Positions 37,951 to 46,887 of a stretch of DNA of 64,000 nt are shown here, one piece after another. Each line of letters begins with the position of its first letter. The stretch's first letter is position 1. The notes beneath the pieces are model-generated. The model worked only from the letters and a program-made list of their open reading frames with translations. It did no database searches and was not told where the DNA came from. The position numbers and the translations under genes were made by a program. The stretch lies in NCBI GenBank assembly GCA_903871875.1, contig CAIQIR010000068.1, forward strand, positions 62,001 through 126,000, written 5' to 3'. This stretch comes from an uncultured Schlesneria sp. (lineage in GTDB: Bacteria; Planctomycetota; Planctomycetia; Planctomycetales; Planctomycetaceae).

Positions 37951-38687
37951 TCAGCTAAGGTGAATTCCTTTTCGGACGACAATTTCAGAACCGTCAGCGA
38001 CAAAGGCGGACTTCGGTGAACTGGACAGGTATTCCGAGAATTCAGGGCCATAGAGAGAGGCGACGTTGCAATGAAATTGATGTGATGTGGCTCGCCAAAC
38101 GCGCCAGGCCGGATGTTCGACACCATATTCCATCGTTCCGCCGTCACGCTGGGTGGTGTACCCCCAGTAGTGTTCGGTAATGAATTCCTCTTCCGATCCG
38201 GCGACCAAGGGCATTGCGTTCCCGTCCACCGCAGCAGCCAGTTCCATCCACGCTGTTCGCCATTTCCATGAATACTTGACGAAATGCGGCCAATTCCAGC
38301 TGCTGGCGACAAGTGAATTTGGTGTCGCATGGGCAGGGTAATGTAGTTTTCATTGTAGATCTGACGTGCGACCAGTGTCACAGTGGGTAGTGGCACGATC
38401 TCTTTGATAAAGACCACTCCGCGTCGCCACTCATTCCCCGTTTGTCGCCGGACATAGAACCGCAAGTTGACTTCGGTAAAATTGCGATGAAAAGGAATTG
38501 GGATTCCGAGCAGCTTCGTGTTGAGAAACCGAAATCCGACGATGCTCACGTAGGCTTGGCCGTTCCAGAGATCCAGTTCAACCCCAGTGGGAATCCGCTT
38601 GTCGAGAATTCGGGGATCTATTTCAAAATTCAACATCACCAGATGACGCCATTCGGCTGTCAGGAATTTCGTCTGTTGGTTGAACAT
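37951..38687 (-). pseudogene. DUF2071 (YqjF-like) gene with a frameshift
   Basis: The N-terminal half, from ATG 38687 behind GAGGA, reads as a DUF2071 protein (FLTAEWRHLVMLNFEIDP, NGQAYVSIVGFRF, YNENYITLPMRH). The matching C-terminal half (VKYSWKWRTAWMELAA, FITEHYWGYTTQRDGG, EYGVEHPAWRVW) is in a different reading frame ending at 37951. The switch lies between about 38330 and 38290 and needs one base lost or two gained. The out-of-frame continuation reads as low-quality sequence to 37938. It is either a recently inactivated gene or a sequencing indel. Intact homologues are ~240 residues with unknown function. Confidence 0.75.
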
Positions 38688-39027
38688 CGTTCCTCTTTCG
38701 TGGCCCATGCTTCTGGAACTCGCAACTCAGGCGACTCACCCAGCCTGACTTTTTGATCAGCGTTTACATTTTGAGATGGTCGTCTGATGCTGGTTCGTCC
38801 AAAGTTTTCTGTCGGATCTTAGGGATAACGGCAATGGCGATGTCCTTACTCGACTTCAGCGAAGTTTCCGAGAGAGACTCCAGTTGTTGCCTCTAGACGT
38901 GAAGGAGTGGGGGAAGCGAATCCAGGTCTGCTTTTCCCGAGAATTGAGCGAATACGAACCGGAATTCCAGCCACAGCCCGGACTGATTTGCAACGTTTCG
39001 TATTCGCGGCGAACGAGTACGGTCAGT
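38688..39027. other. intergenic region, nothing supported
   Basis: About 340 bases lie between two reverse-strand genes. Small open frames on both strands (for example 38884-39165, +) overlap the kinase 3' end or lack start signals. No hairpin with a T tract was seen. Confidence 0.4.
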
Positions 39028-39996
39028 CTAGGAATTTCCGATCGATTCAATCGAGAGGGGATGGTTCCGGACAAAATCGATCAATTCGGTCGCATTAAAT
39101 ACCCCTGTCGTGGCCCCCATGGATCGAACGCAACTCGCTCCCATCGCGGTGCCAAATGTGAGTGATTGCCGCAGGCCTTCGCCCCGCAGTAGCCCAAAGA
39201 GAAAACCGGATGCAAACGCGTCGCCCGTCCCGGTTCCATCCACCGGTTGCACGGAATAGACTCCTGCCCGCAATCGAGCTTCAGGGGAGATCAAAACCAC
39301 TCCGCGATCACCCTGCGTTACGACCGCAGTCTTGGCGCCGAAATTTCTTAATTCTTCTGCCTGGCGCACAGGATCGGATTGGCCAGTAATTCTTCCGGCT
39401 TCGTCGTTGTTGCAAAAGAAAAAGTCGGTCCACGGCAGCACGGGAGTCAACCACTCCATTGTCTCTGTGTTTTCTGGCAAGACCACATTCAGAGCCGTCG
39501 CAACTCCCGTTTGACGGGCGATCTGGAACAAGCGAATGGCCCGTTCGGCCGTCAGCGATTCCATCAGGCCGAAGCCGCCGACGAAGAGCGATTTTGCCTG
39601 ACGAATGGCCTCCTCAGTTAATTCTTGCCCGTCGTATTCGGCGTTAGCGCCCACACAATGGATGAACCGACGGTCTTCTCCCCTCACGTTCAGTACAAAT
39701 GTGCTGCTGGTTGGCGATGTGGGGCTGAACTCAAGCCGCCCGGTGTCAACGTTTGAAACGTTCAGACGATCGCGAATTTCACGTCCGAACAGATCCTGGC
39801 CCACGCGTCCTGAGAGGCCGACCGTCAGTCCCAGTCGCACCATGTCGACGGCCATGTTGGCAGAGCAGCCACCAATCGAGAATTCGATCCGATCGGTTTT
39901 GGTCAAACCTCCCGCGGGAGGAAGTTTCGCGATGGGCTGGCAGACCATGTCAGCCACAATAATGCCGGCACAAAGACAGTCGAGAGAAGCGGACAT
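39028..39996 (-). CDS. PfkB family carbohydrate/nucleoside kinase
   Basis: The 322-residue ribokinase-fold protein transfers phosphate from ATP to a sugar or nucleoside. The N-terminal GGCSANMAVDMVRLGL block (near residue 48) is PfkB signature 1. DGTGTGDAFASGFLFGLL (near residue 254) is signature 2 with the catalytic Asp and anion hole. AVVTQGDRGVVL precedes it. The length fits ribokinase-like sugar kinases. Substrate specificity cannot be read from the sequence; it is annotated in general terms. There is no sugar operon around it. Confidence 0.9.
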   Translation of the reverse strand: MSASLDCLCAGIIVADMVCQPIAKLPPAGGLTKTDRIEFSIGGCSANMAVDMVRLGLTVGLSGRVGQDLFGREIRDRLNVSNVDTGRLEFSPTSPTSSTFVLNVRGEDRRFIHCVGANAEYDGQELTEEAIRQAKSLFVGGFGLMESLTAERAIRLFQIARQTGVATALNVVLPENTETMEWLTPVLPWTDFFFCNNDEAGRITGQSDPVRQAEELRNFGAKTAVVTQGDRGVVLISPEARLRAGVYSVQPVDGTGTGDAFASGFLFGLLRGEGLRQSLTFGTAMGASCVRSMGATTGVFNATELIDFVRNHPLSIESIGNS

Positions 39997-40624
39997 GAAG
40001 AAAAAACCTTACTGGCCAATAAAACGACGAGTGGATTACGAATCCTGGATTTTGATTGATAACTCTTTACCGTGATTTCGTGAATGCAGAAACCGCATCA
40101 CACGGATTCGTACCACAGAGTTCCTCAGTATCCCACACCATCGACAAAGTAAAGCCATTCCCTCGACCATGCGGAGTCGACGTCACCTGACATGGACCAA
40201 ACAAGCCCGGTCGGTCCTCGCTGAACGGGTGGGCAATTTGGGGCTGTTTCTATTATCGCCAAGAACTCGATCATCTACCTCAGCGAGTCAATCGAATAAT
40301 TATGGGAAGCGGGATCGACAACGGACGTCTCGCCAAGAATGTCGCGTGGAAATTATTGAGATTTTGTACGTGGACGGGGATGGCGGCGGCTGTCTATTCG
40401 CAGACGATCAGTTCGCTGTTGTCTTTTCCGAGCAAGAGCTTAGTCTGTCGAGGGCATTCAAATCTTCGTTATGCTATCAATCGAAGCTTAATCTGATGCC
40501 TTGAGCTGTTTTTGAGGCGAAAACACATGAGAACTGTCTAGAAAGTCCCTTGAGGCGATGATGATCCGTTCGGGAACTCGGGGCTCGGATAAGTTCGAAC
40601 TGTGACTGCAAAAAGGCCCGATTC
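39997..40624. other. ~0.6-kb intergenic region between divergent genes
   Basis: The region between the PfkB kinase (reverse) and SDR gene (forward) has a 111-codon open frame at 40169-40504 (+). It lacks a ribosome-binding site and recognisable composition. Overlapping frames in the same place are equally long, arguing against coding. Promoters for both flanking genes should lie here. Confidence 0.4.
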
Positions 40625-41488
40625 ATGCGGATTTTGATATTTGGATGTGGGTACCTGGGCAGACGAGTTGCTGCCGAATGGATTCAAGCGGGGCACACCA
40701 TTTTTGCGGCGACGCGTTCGTCGCAGAATGCCGAGACGCTTCTCCAGTTGGAGATCCACCCCTTGATCGGAGATGTCTGCGATCCCGCGACCTTGGCCAA
40801 TCTGCCTGAGGTTGATGTCGTCTTGCATGCGATTGGATTTGACCGAAACTCGGGACGCAGCCACGAAGAAGTGACCTGCGGCGGAACGCGAAATATTCTC
40901 GAGGCGGTTAACGACCGCTGTCGTCGTTTCATTCAGATCTCGAGTACCAGCGTCTACGGACAGTCGGCCGGTGAATGGGTCGACGAAAACTCTGTATGCG
41001 AACCGGTCCAAGTCGGCGGCCAGATGGCCGTGGTCGCCGAATGGCTTGTTCGCGACAGTTTTCCCGAGACAAGTGGCATACACGCCACCATTTTGCGTTT
41101 GGCGGGGATCTATGGTCCGGGGAGATTACTGTCTCGCATCGAGTCTCTTCGAGCAGGCACGCCGATCCTGGGGCGTGGCGATTCGTGGTTGAATCTGATT
41201 CATGTCGATGACGCCGTCAGGGCGATCGTGAAATGTGCAACGATTCAAGCGGCGGGGACAACCTACAACGTTGTTGATGATCGGCCGATTGAACGTCGCG
41301 AATATTTTAGTCGACTGGCGCAGCTCATTGGGGCTCCCGAGCCCACGTTTGATGCGAATCAACCCGCGGCTCGAGGGGCCGGTGGATTGAACAAACGGTG
41401 CTCGAATTACAAACTTCGAGAGGCTGTTGGTTGGACCCCGACATTTACGTCAATCGATTCGGGATTACCCGCCTCGATCGGAATTTAA
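40625..41488 (+). CDS. NAD(P)-dependent SDR/epimerase-like protein (YeeZ-like)
   Basis: The 287-residue extended short-chain dehydrogenase/reductase starts MRILIFGCGYLGRRVA with the GxGxxG cofactor motif. VVLHAIGFD is the usual post-beta4 segment, and SSTSVYGQ carries the Ser/Tyr catalytic pair in SxxxVYG form. LRLAGIYGPGR and LNLIHVDDAVRAI are typical of atypical/extended SDRs acting on nucleotide sugars or NADP substrates. The YxxxK lysine is not evident, so it may be non-catalytic. It overlaps the convergent gene at 41485 by 4 bp. Confidence 0.8.
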   Translation: MRILIFGCGYLGRRVAAEWIQAGHTIFAATRSSQNAETLLQLEIHPLIGDVCDPATLANLPEVDVVLHAIGFDRNSGRSHEEVTCGGTRNILEAVNDRCRRFIQISSTSVYGQSAGEWVDENSVCEPVQVGGQMAVVAEWLVRDSFPETSGIHATILRLAGIYGPGRLLSRIESLRAGTPILGRGDSWLNLIHVDDAVRAIVKCATIQAAGTTYNVVDDRPIERREYFSRLAQLIGAPEPTFDANQPAARGAGGLNKRCSNYKLREAVGWTPTFTSIDSGLPASIGI

Positions 41489-41967
41489 CGCACCGAGGAG
41501 TTTGCTGACGGAATGATGGCCGTTCGATCGGCTACCGAATGCTCGATCCGAAGGTAGTGCCAGCGAAGTCCACCATCCTCGACCAGGTAATGGTCCTTGG
41601 TCGTCCCTTCTGAAGTGGCTTCTTCTGGCGAAATCGGATGAGAAGCGACGACTCGGATTTCCGTCCGACCAAACTGATCGGCAACCAGATAGGTTCCGGA
41701 CACGATCCCCGGCGGTAGCGGAATGTTCGTCTGCGTGTCGTTTGAGGCGGACGATAACGCCCCACCGGGTAGACCCGCTTTGGCCGCTGCCCGTTCGGTT
41801 TCGAGATCGTTCCCTGGTCGAATTACCTGGGTCTGCCCTGCCAGAAACTTGGAAGGGCGATCGACTTTTGCCATTTGATCAGGGTGGTCCCCCGACCAAA
41901 CGGCGGTAAACAGACCCGTCGTCAGGAATAAGAGAGCCACTCGGACGGCCATGATCATATTGTCCAT
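41485..41967 (-). CDS. exported hypothetical protein
   Basis: The 160-residue protein has a signal peptide (MDNMIMAVRVALLFLTTGLF, cleaved near WSG) and a polar mature part rich in Ser, Thr and Pro. Its central segment (GIVSGTYLVADQFGRTEIRVVASHP) looks like a short beta-rich domain. No family is recognised. Start ATG 41967 has no strong Shine-Dalgarno, and later Met codons (residues 4 and 6) are possible. It overlaps the SDR gene by 4 bp at its 3' end. Confidence 0.6.
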   Translation of the reverse strand: MDNMIMAVRVALLFLTTGLFTAVWSGDHPDQMAKVDRPSKFLAGQTQVIRPGNDLETERAAAKAGLPGGALSSASNDTQTNIPLPPGIVSGTYLVADQFGRTEIRVVASHPISPEEATSEGTTKDHYLVEDGGLRWHYLRIEHSVADRTAIIPSANSSVR

Positions 41968-42410
41968 CGCGGCACATCACCCCATCGAGGTTCACACGTT
42001 ACCGATCCGCCACTTTCAGCCCAAATGCAAACACTCAACGAGCAACTGATTCCGCCAGTCATGCCAACGGTTGTTCGATGGCACTGTGAACTAAACAGGC
42101 CAAATCGTTTTCGAATGTCTCATCAATGACCGTGCCAGATATATCGTCCGTGGCAAAGACTGCCGCTCAGTGAAAGTTGCCCACCTGAGTAGAATGCTCT
42201 CTCTGAGAGGGACTCTACCGACAACAACGATCGTACCGGTCGTGTCGGCAATAAAGACGTGACTGGGGAGGTTCGGCTGCGGTCCATTACTACCGAGTCG
42301 GACATTGAAGGCACCGCGCACGTTCAAGAGAACAGGCTCTTTTTCCTGACCTCAGGTTGCGGAGGAAGTCCACGTCCTGGCGCTCTTCAGTCATTAGACG
42401 TGGCGTCAAA
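41968..42410. other. intergenic region with a weak ORF
   Basis: These ~440 bases hold a 78-codon reverse-strand frame (42091-42327, containing VFIADTTGTIVVVGRVP) with no convincing start signal or family. It could be a fragment of a decayed gene. No RNA gene or terminator with a T run was found. Confidence 0.4.
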
Positions 42411-43742
42411 CTACTTTGCGGACTTGGTCCCGAGATTTTTCTCGGCTGCCCACCACAGCCCCCAGGTTCGCTTGTCATAGCCGAAGTTTTGTTTGGTCAA
42501 TTTCTCTAATGCCTCTAACACGTCCGTATTGTAGTGCTCAACCCGGATCGTGACGGTTTTCTTCGGCGTCACATCATTCGATGGAGCAATGGTTGGCGGC
42601 AGCATTTGACCCGTTCGCACGGCCGCCATGACACTGGCCGGGATCGGGGGACTGTTCGAGGCGAAGCTACCGTCCGTGTTAAACGAGTACGTCTGGTTCG
42701 CGGGGACGTCAGTTGTGACCTGGTAATGATGTGCGGTAACCAGCGCGTCGATCAATGGTCCGATCGTGTTCTTATCCCCAATCTGTCCCAACGCCACCGC
42801 CGCGCGGCAAACGACCGTGTTGTATTCGCTCCTTAACGCTTGAACGAAGGCCGATTGTGCGTGTTGATAATATTCTTGGCCGATCCCTGCCATGGCTGCC
42901 GTGCGCACTTCCGACGCCTCATCGAAGAGGGCCAGTTTCACAAGCCCGAAGATCGCTTTGTTGCCAGAAATTTTCACGAGGATGGCCACCGAAAGTTCGC
43001 GGACTTCGGCTCGGGGGTCGGCAGCCAGAAACTTGATGATGGCCGTCGCCGAATTGGGGTCTTCAAGCCCTTTTAGTTCGGCGATCGCTTGTCGATTGCG
43101 ATCGCTATTTGAACCATCTAGCCAACCATGCCAGAGGCGAATTTTTTGAAACCACCCGCGTTCGCGTTGCAATTCATCGGCGGTCTTCTCGATCACTTCC
43201 AACTCTTGCGAAGTGATGTATTTATTTTTGTATTTCACATAGCCTTGCGAGGCCATCAACTGATCACGATCAACCCAACTTCCCTGATGCCAGACGCGTC
43301 CGAGGGCCAATTGGGCCTTTTCATGTTGGGGGTCTAATTCGGTGACTCTCCGCAGATGAATTTCACGTTGCTTGGTCAAACCGTGCTGCCGGCACCATTC
43401 CGACAAATCCCAGTGTGATTCCCAAGCCTCGTCCACGCGCCGAGTGCGGGACTCGTACTCCTCGACAACGAGCGATCGCATCGTGACGAATTGAGTCTGA
43501 TTGCGTTCGACGACAATGACCGCCCCGGTCAGGGTTTCCAGTCGAATCCATTGTTTGCCTTCGCCGCTGGAGACAATCTTGCCGCGTAACTCACCTCCAT
43601 TATTGAGCTTAACCAGATCCGCTCGCCCGGTGTTGGCCGCAAACGTGAGGAAGAGCAGCAATACCAGAGGGCTGACGACGCGCGCAGGCCACTGATCCTG
43701 TTTGGATATTGTCGACGGCAAAGAAGAGAAGGCTTTGTTCAT
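42411..43742 (-). CDS. exported HEAT-repeat protein
   Basis: ATG 43742 with GAGG upstream gives 443 residues; two earlier in-frame starts lack a good site. A long signal peptide (residues ~1-40, cleaved near GRADL) is followed by a small SH3-like beta segment (LVKLNNGGELRGKIVSS) and a TPR-like helix pair (QREIHLRRVTELDPQHEKAQLALG). Several HEAT-type repeats follow from ~215 to 335 (PRAEVRELSVAILVKIS, SEVRTAAMAGIG, VVCRAAVALGQIG). The fold suggests protein binding in the periplasm; partners are unknown. It is divergent from the PQQ-propeller gene. Confidence 0.78.
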   Translation of the reverse strand: MNKAFSSLPSTISKQDQWPARVVSPLVLLLFLTFAANTGRADLVKLNNGGELRGKIVSSGEGKQWIRLETLTGAVIVVERNQTQFVTMRSLVVEEYESRTRRVDEAWESHWDLSEWCRQHGLTKQREIHLRRVTELDPQHEKAQLALGRVWHQGSWVDRDQLMASQGYVKYKNKYITSQELEVIEKTADELQRERGWFQKIRLWHGWLDGSNSDRNRQAIAELKGLEDPNSATAIIKFLAADPRAEVRELSVAILVKISGNKAIFGLVKLALFDEASEVRTAAMAGIGQEYYQHAQSAFVQALRSEYNTVVCRAAVALGQIGDKNTIGPLIDALVTAHHYQVTTDVPANQTYSFNTDGSFASNSPPIPASVMAAVRTGQMLPPTIAPSNDVTPKKTVTIRVEHYNTDVLEALEKLTKQNFGYDKRTWGLWWAAEKNLGTKSAK

Positions 43743-44115
43743 ACCCCGCCTCATTCGGCCTGTCACAGACCGATGGGAATTCCTACCACGAATTCTATCT
43801 GCGCTGGATTTGACTCTGCAATAACCGATTCCGACGAAATTGGATTCCTCGGTGTCTGGAAGGGATTTTCGCGATCAGAATTCGAATTTGACGATCAGAA
43901 TTCTTTTGGCCGAGGGTATAGTAAGCGGTTCCAGTGACTCGGTAAGATGGGAAAGGTAACGCGAAACTATGTACCACACCGCGACTCGGATCTGAACTCA
44001 CCTCTTCCCCCCCTGGAAGTCGACGCAAAGATGTTCGGTCTCGTCGAGGGCGAATCCGAAGTCCTTGCCAATCTGACAGTTGGCAAAGCTTGTCTAATGC
44101 GAAAAGAGCGATGAC
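43743..44115. other. divergent intergenic region with a 12-bp direct repeat
   Basis: Between the HEAT and PQQ genes lies ~370 bp with no ORF of interest. CGATCAGAATTC occurs at 43872-43883 and again at 43892-43903, exactly 20 bp apart (two helix turns). This could be a binding site for a dimeric regulator of the divergent pair. It is a sequence observation only. Confidence 0.45.
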
Positions 44116-45363
44116 ATGAAACAATCCGTGCGAGTGCTCATGATTGTGCCACTGATCTGGTCAGCGCTGAGTACTTTTGCCGTCGCCCAAACCAAAACAA
44201 ACAGCCCGCTTCCGGTGCAGCGGCAACTGAGTCGATTGGGATTGGAACGGGCCTGGTGGGCCCAAGCGGTCATTAATCCCAGTCGCGACAAAGTCGAGCA
44301 CGTCGCGATTGACGAGGACGTCGTTTACGTTCAGGCGTCATCAGGGGTGACAACTGCCTTCGATGCGGAGACCGGACATCAACTCTGGGCTGTTCAACTC
44401 GGTCGCTTCGATCAACCTAGTTTTCCAGCCATTTCGAATGAAGACGAAGCGTTGATCGTCGTGGGATCGACCATGTACGGTCTCGACAAGTATACCGGTC
44501 GTATGCTCTGGAATCTGACAATTTCAGGACAGCCGTCGACGGGACCTTCCGTCGATGATAACCAGGTTTATTTCGGGACACTGGATGGTCGTGTCTACTC
44601 ATATAACCTGAAAAAGATTCATCGCCTTTTCGAAGAACGCCGGCTGCCAGAATGGTCCTGGGAAGCCGAAGTGTGGATGTACAAGGCATCCAAAGAAATC
44701 ACTTCGCCCCCGATTGTGGACGGCCGAGTCGTCAATTTTGCCAGCAGAGACGGTTCTCTCTATTCGGTGACGGCGCTTGAGCGAAAACTGAAATATCAGA
44801 TGGAGACCGACAAGCCGATCGTAGCTCCCCTCGCTCGTCTGGGAGACACGATGTTTGTGGCTTCTGAGGATAGCAGCTTTCAGGCTCTGAATTTGTTTGA
44901 CGGACAGGTGAAATGGGAATTCACCTCCGGCTTGCCGATTCGCAAACCGATTTGGGCGGTCAACAACGATCTGTTCATTCTGCCTGAACGTGGTGGAATC
45001 TATTGCCTGGATCCAACGACGGGAAACCGACGGTGGTCGCATCCCAATCTGACGCACTATCTCGCCTCATTAGGCGGGACTGTGGCGACGATGGACGTGG
45101 ACGGCAATCTGGTCATGGTTTCGCGAGAAAACGGGCAAATCGTGGGGGCGTTGCCGATGCGCCGTTTTACCGTTCAGACTGGAAATGAGCGGACAGACAG
45201 AATCTATCTGGCGACGCAAACCGGACTTGTTGTCTGCCTGCGCCAGATGGGGCACAATTTTCCGATTTTCCACCGATTTCCAGATCGCCTTCCGCTGCTG
45301 CCCGAGCTGGAACCAGACGACAACGACAGTCCCGCTGCGAAAACAGAGTCCAGCAACGAATGA
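44116..45363 (+). CDS. exported PQQ-type beta-propeller protein (BamB-like)
   Basis: The 415-residue protein has a signal peptide (residues ~1-25, ending FAVAQ). At least six propeller blades follow, each with the PQQ-like pattern of aromatic Trp and Gly-Asp (GHQLWAVQLGRFD, YTGRMLWNLTISG, DGQVKWEFTSGLP, TGNRRWSHPNL). Such repeats are found in BamB, which helps assemble outer-membrane proteins, and in many planctomycete envelope proteins. No PQQ-binding dehydrogenase residues are obvious. The role in the envelope is inferred. Confidence 0.82.
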   Translation: MKQSVRVLMIVPLIWSALSTFAVAQTKTNSPLPVQRQLSRLGLERAWWAQAVINPSRDKVEHVAIDEDVVYVQASSGVTTAFDAETGHQLWAVQLGRFDQPSFPAISNEDEALIVVGSTMYGLDKYTGRMLWNLTISGQPSTGPSVDDNQVYFGTLDGRVYSYNLKKIHRLFEERRLPEWSWEAEVWMYKASKEITSPPIVDGRVVNFASRDGSLYSVTALERKLKYQMETDKPIVAPLARLGDTMFVASEDSSFQALNLFDGQVKWEFTSGLPIRKPIWAVNNDLFILPERGGIYCLDPTTGNRRWSHPNLTHYLASLGGTVATMDVDGNLVMVSRENGQIVGALPMRRFTVQTGNERTDRIYLATQTGLVVCLRQMGHNFPIFHRFPDRLPLLPELEPDDNDSPAAKTESSNE

Positions 45364-45565
45364 TTTCGTTGCTGCGTTCGCCTGAACTGAAGGCTCAGTA
45401 AGGGGTTTCGCTTTCCGAAACCTGATCCCTTTCGCATCTCCCGCTGTTGTGGGTACTCTATACGCGGAAGCATTAATCTCGATCGTATCCAGAGTCCGTT
45501 CGTTGGGGACGGACCGCGCCGCGAGACACGATACGCTTTTCGTTGGTTTCAGGAGTTTGAAGACA

Positions 45566-46585
45566 ATGCCTTTGGTTCCTCTTCGAGTCGTACTCGATCA
45601 TGCTGCCGAGAACAATTACGGCGTGGCCGCGTTCAACGTCAACAATATGGAACAAATTCAGTCCATTATGGAGGCGGCACGTGAGACGGATTCGCCAGTA
45701 ATTGTTCAGGCTTCACGTGGAGCCCGTTCATACTCGCAAGATAACTACCTGCGACACTTGATGCTCGCGGCTTCGGAACTGTATCCCGAGATTCCCATCG
45801 TCATGCACCAGGACCACGGTAATAGCCCGGCCACCTGTTGCAGCGCGATCAAGTACGGATTCACCTCGGTGATGATGGACGGTTCGTTGAAGGAAGACGG
45901 CAAGACTCCCGCCGACTACGACTACAACGTTGCCGTGACGTCGGAAGTGGTGAAAGTTGCCCACATGTTCGGTGTTTCGGTCGAAGGGGAACTTGGCTGT
46001 TTGGGGCGCCTCGACACCGGCGAAGGTGAAGCGGAAGACGGTCACGGGGCGACTGGACATCTGTCGCACGATCAACTGCTAACCGATCCTGATGAAGCCG
46101 AACGGTTCGTTAAGGCGACGAAAGTCGACGCTCTGGCTGTGGCCATTGGCACCAGTCACGGCGCGTACAAATTCGACAAGAAGCCCGACGGCGAAGTGTT
46201 GGCAATGAAGCGCATCGAAGAGATTCACAAGAAGCTGCCCAACACGCATCTCGTGATGCACGGCAGTTCGTCGGTACCGCAAGATCTGCAAGACATCATC
46301 AACAAGTTCGGCGGTAAGATGAAGCAGACTTTTGGTGTACCTGTTGAAGAAATTCAACGAGGAATCAAGAGCGGTGTGCGCAAGATCAACGTCGACACAG
46401 ACTGTCGTATGGCCATCACAGGCGCCATTCGCCAACTGCTTGCAACCAGTCCGGAAAAGTTCGATCCTCGCGATTACTTGAAACCAGCCCGTGACGCGAT
46501 GAAGAAGGTCTGCATGGCTCGTATGGTTTCCTTTGGACAAGCTGGCAATGCCAGCAAGCTAATTGCCTCCGGCAAAGCAAAATAG
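45566..46585 (+). CDS. fba: class II fructose-bisphosphate aldolase
   Basis: Zinc-dependent glycolytic enzyme that splits fructose-1,6-bisphosphate. ATG 45566 with AGGAG upstream gives 339 residues, while the open frame extends further upstream without a site. Key motifs: [21 protein letters not shown] with the zinc His, VEGELGCLG with the catalytic Glu region, [10 protein letters not shown] and [19 protein letters not shown] follows near the C-terminus. It is the type B/large form. A strong terminator follows. Confidence 0.95.
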   Translation: MPLVPLRVVLDHAAENNYGVAAFNVNNMEQIQSIMEAARETDSPVIVQASRGARSYSQDNYLRHLMLAASELYPEIPIVMHQDHGNSPATCCSAIKYGFTSVMMDGSLKEDGKTPADYDYNVAVTSEVVKVAHMFGVSVEGELGCLGRLDTGEGEAEDGHGATGHLSHDQLLTDPDEAERFVKATKVDALAVAIGTSHGAYKFDKKPDGEVLAMKRIEEIHKKLPNTHLVMHGSSSVPQDLQDIINKFGGKMKQTFGVPVEEIQRGIKSGVRKINVDTDCRMAITGAIRQLLATSPEKFDPRDYLKPARDAMKKVCMARMVSFGQAGNASKLIASGKAK

Positions 46586-46618
46586 CCAAATACCGTGCCC
46601 AGAGCGGTTGAAAATTCA

Positions 46619-46655
46619 ATGCCCCGGGCGCCATCGGACGTCCGGGGCATTTTTT
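46619..46655 (+). terminator. rho-independent terminator after fba
   Basis: A GC-rich stem (TGCCCCGG paired with CCGGGGCA, bases 46620-46627 and 46642-46649) is followed by T6. It begins 34 bp after the stop codon of the aldolase. Confidence 0.88.
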
Positions 46656-46887
46656 CGTGAAGACTGCCGACGTGCCGCTTATCCTAGTGGTAACGCGTTC
46701 GGAATCACCGGTAACATAGCGATATTAAGAGGCGGGTCGGCCACAGCCGGTAATTTCCCGTTCTAAGAACTGAAATTGCAAAATTCCGCGGGAACAGAGA
46801 ACGCCGCCCGTGCCCGATCGTATTTTTCATGGAAACCCTGACTTCCTCAACGAATGTTGACGGCGCCGCCGTACGAGGATCACTGCG

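Noticed and set aside
40169-40504. 111-codon + strand ORF in an intergenic region
   Set aside because: No ribosome-binding site, no family features, and a second overlapping frame of similar length.
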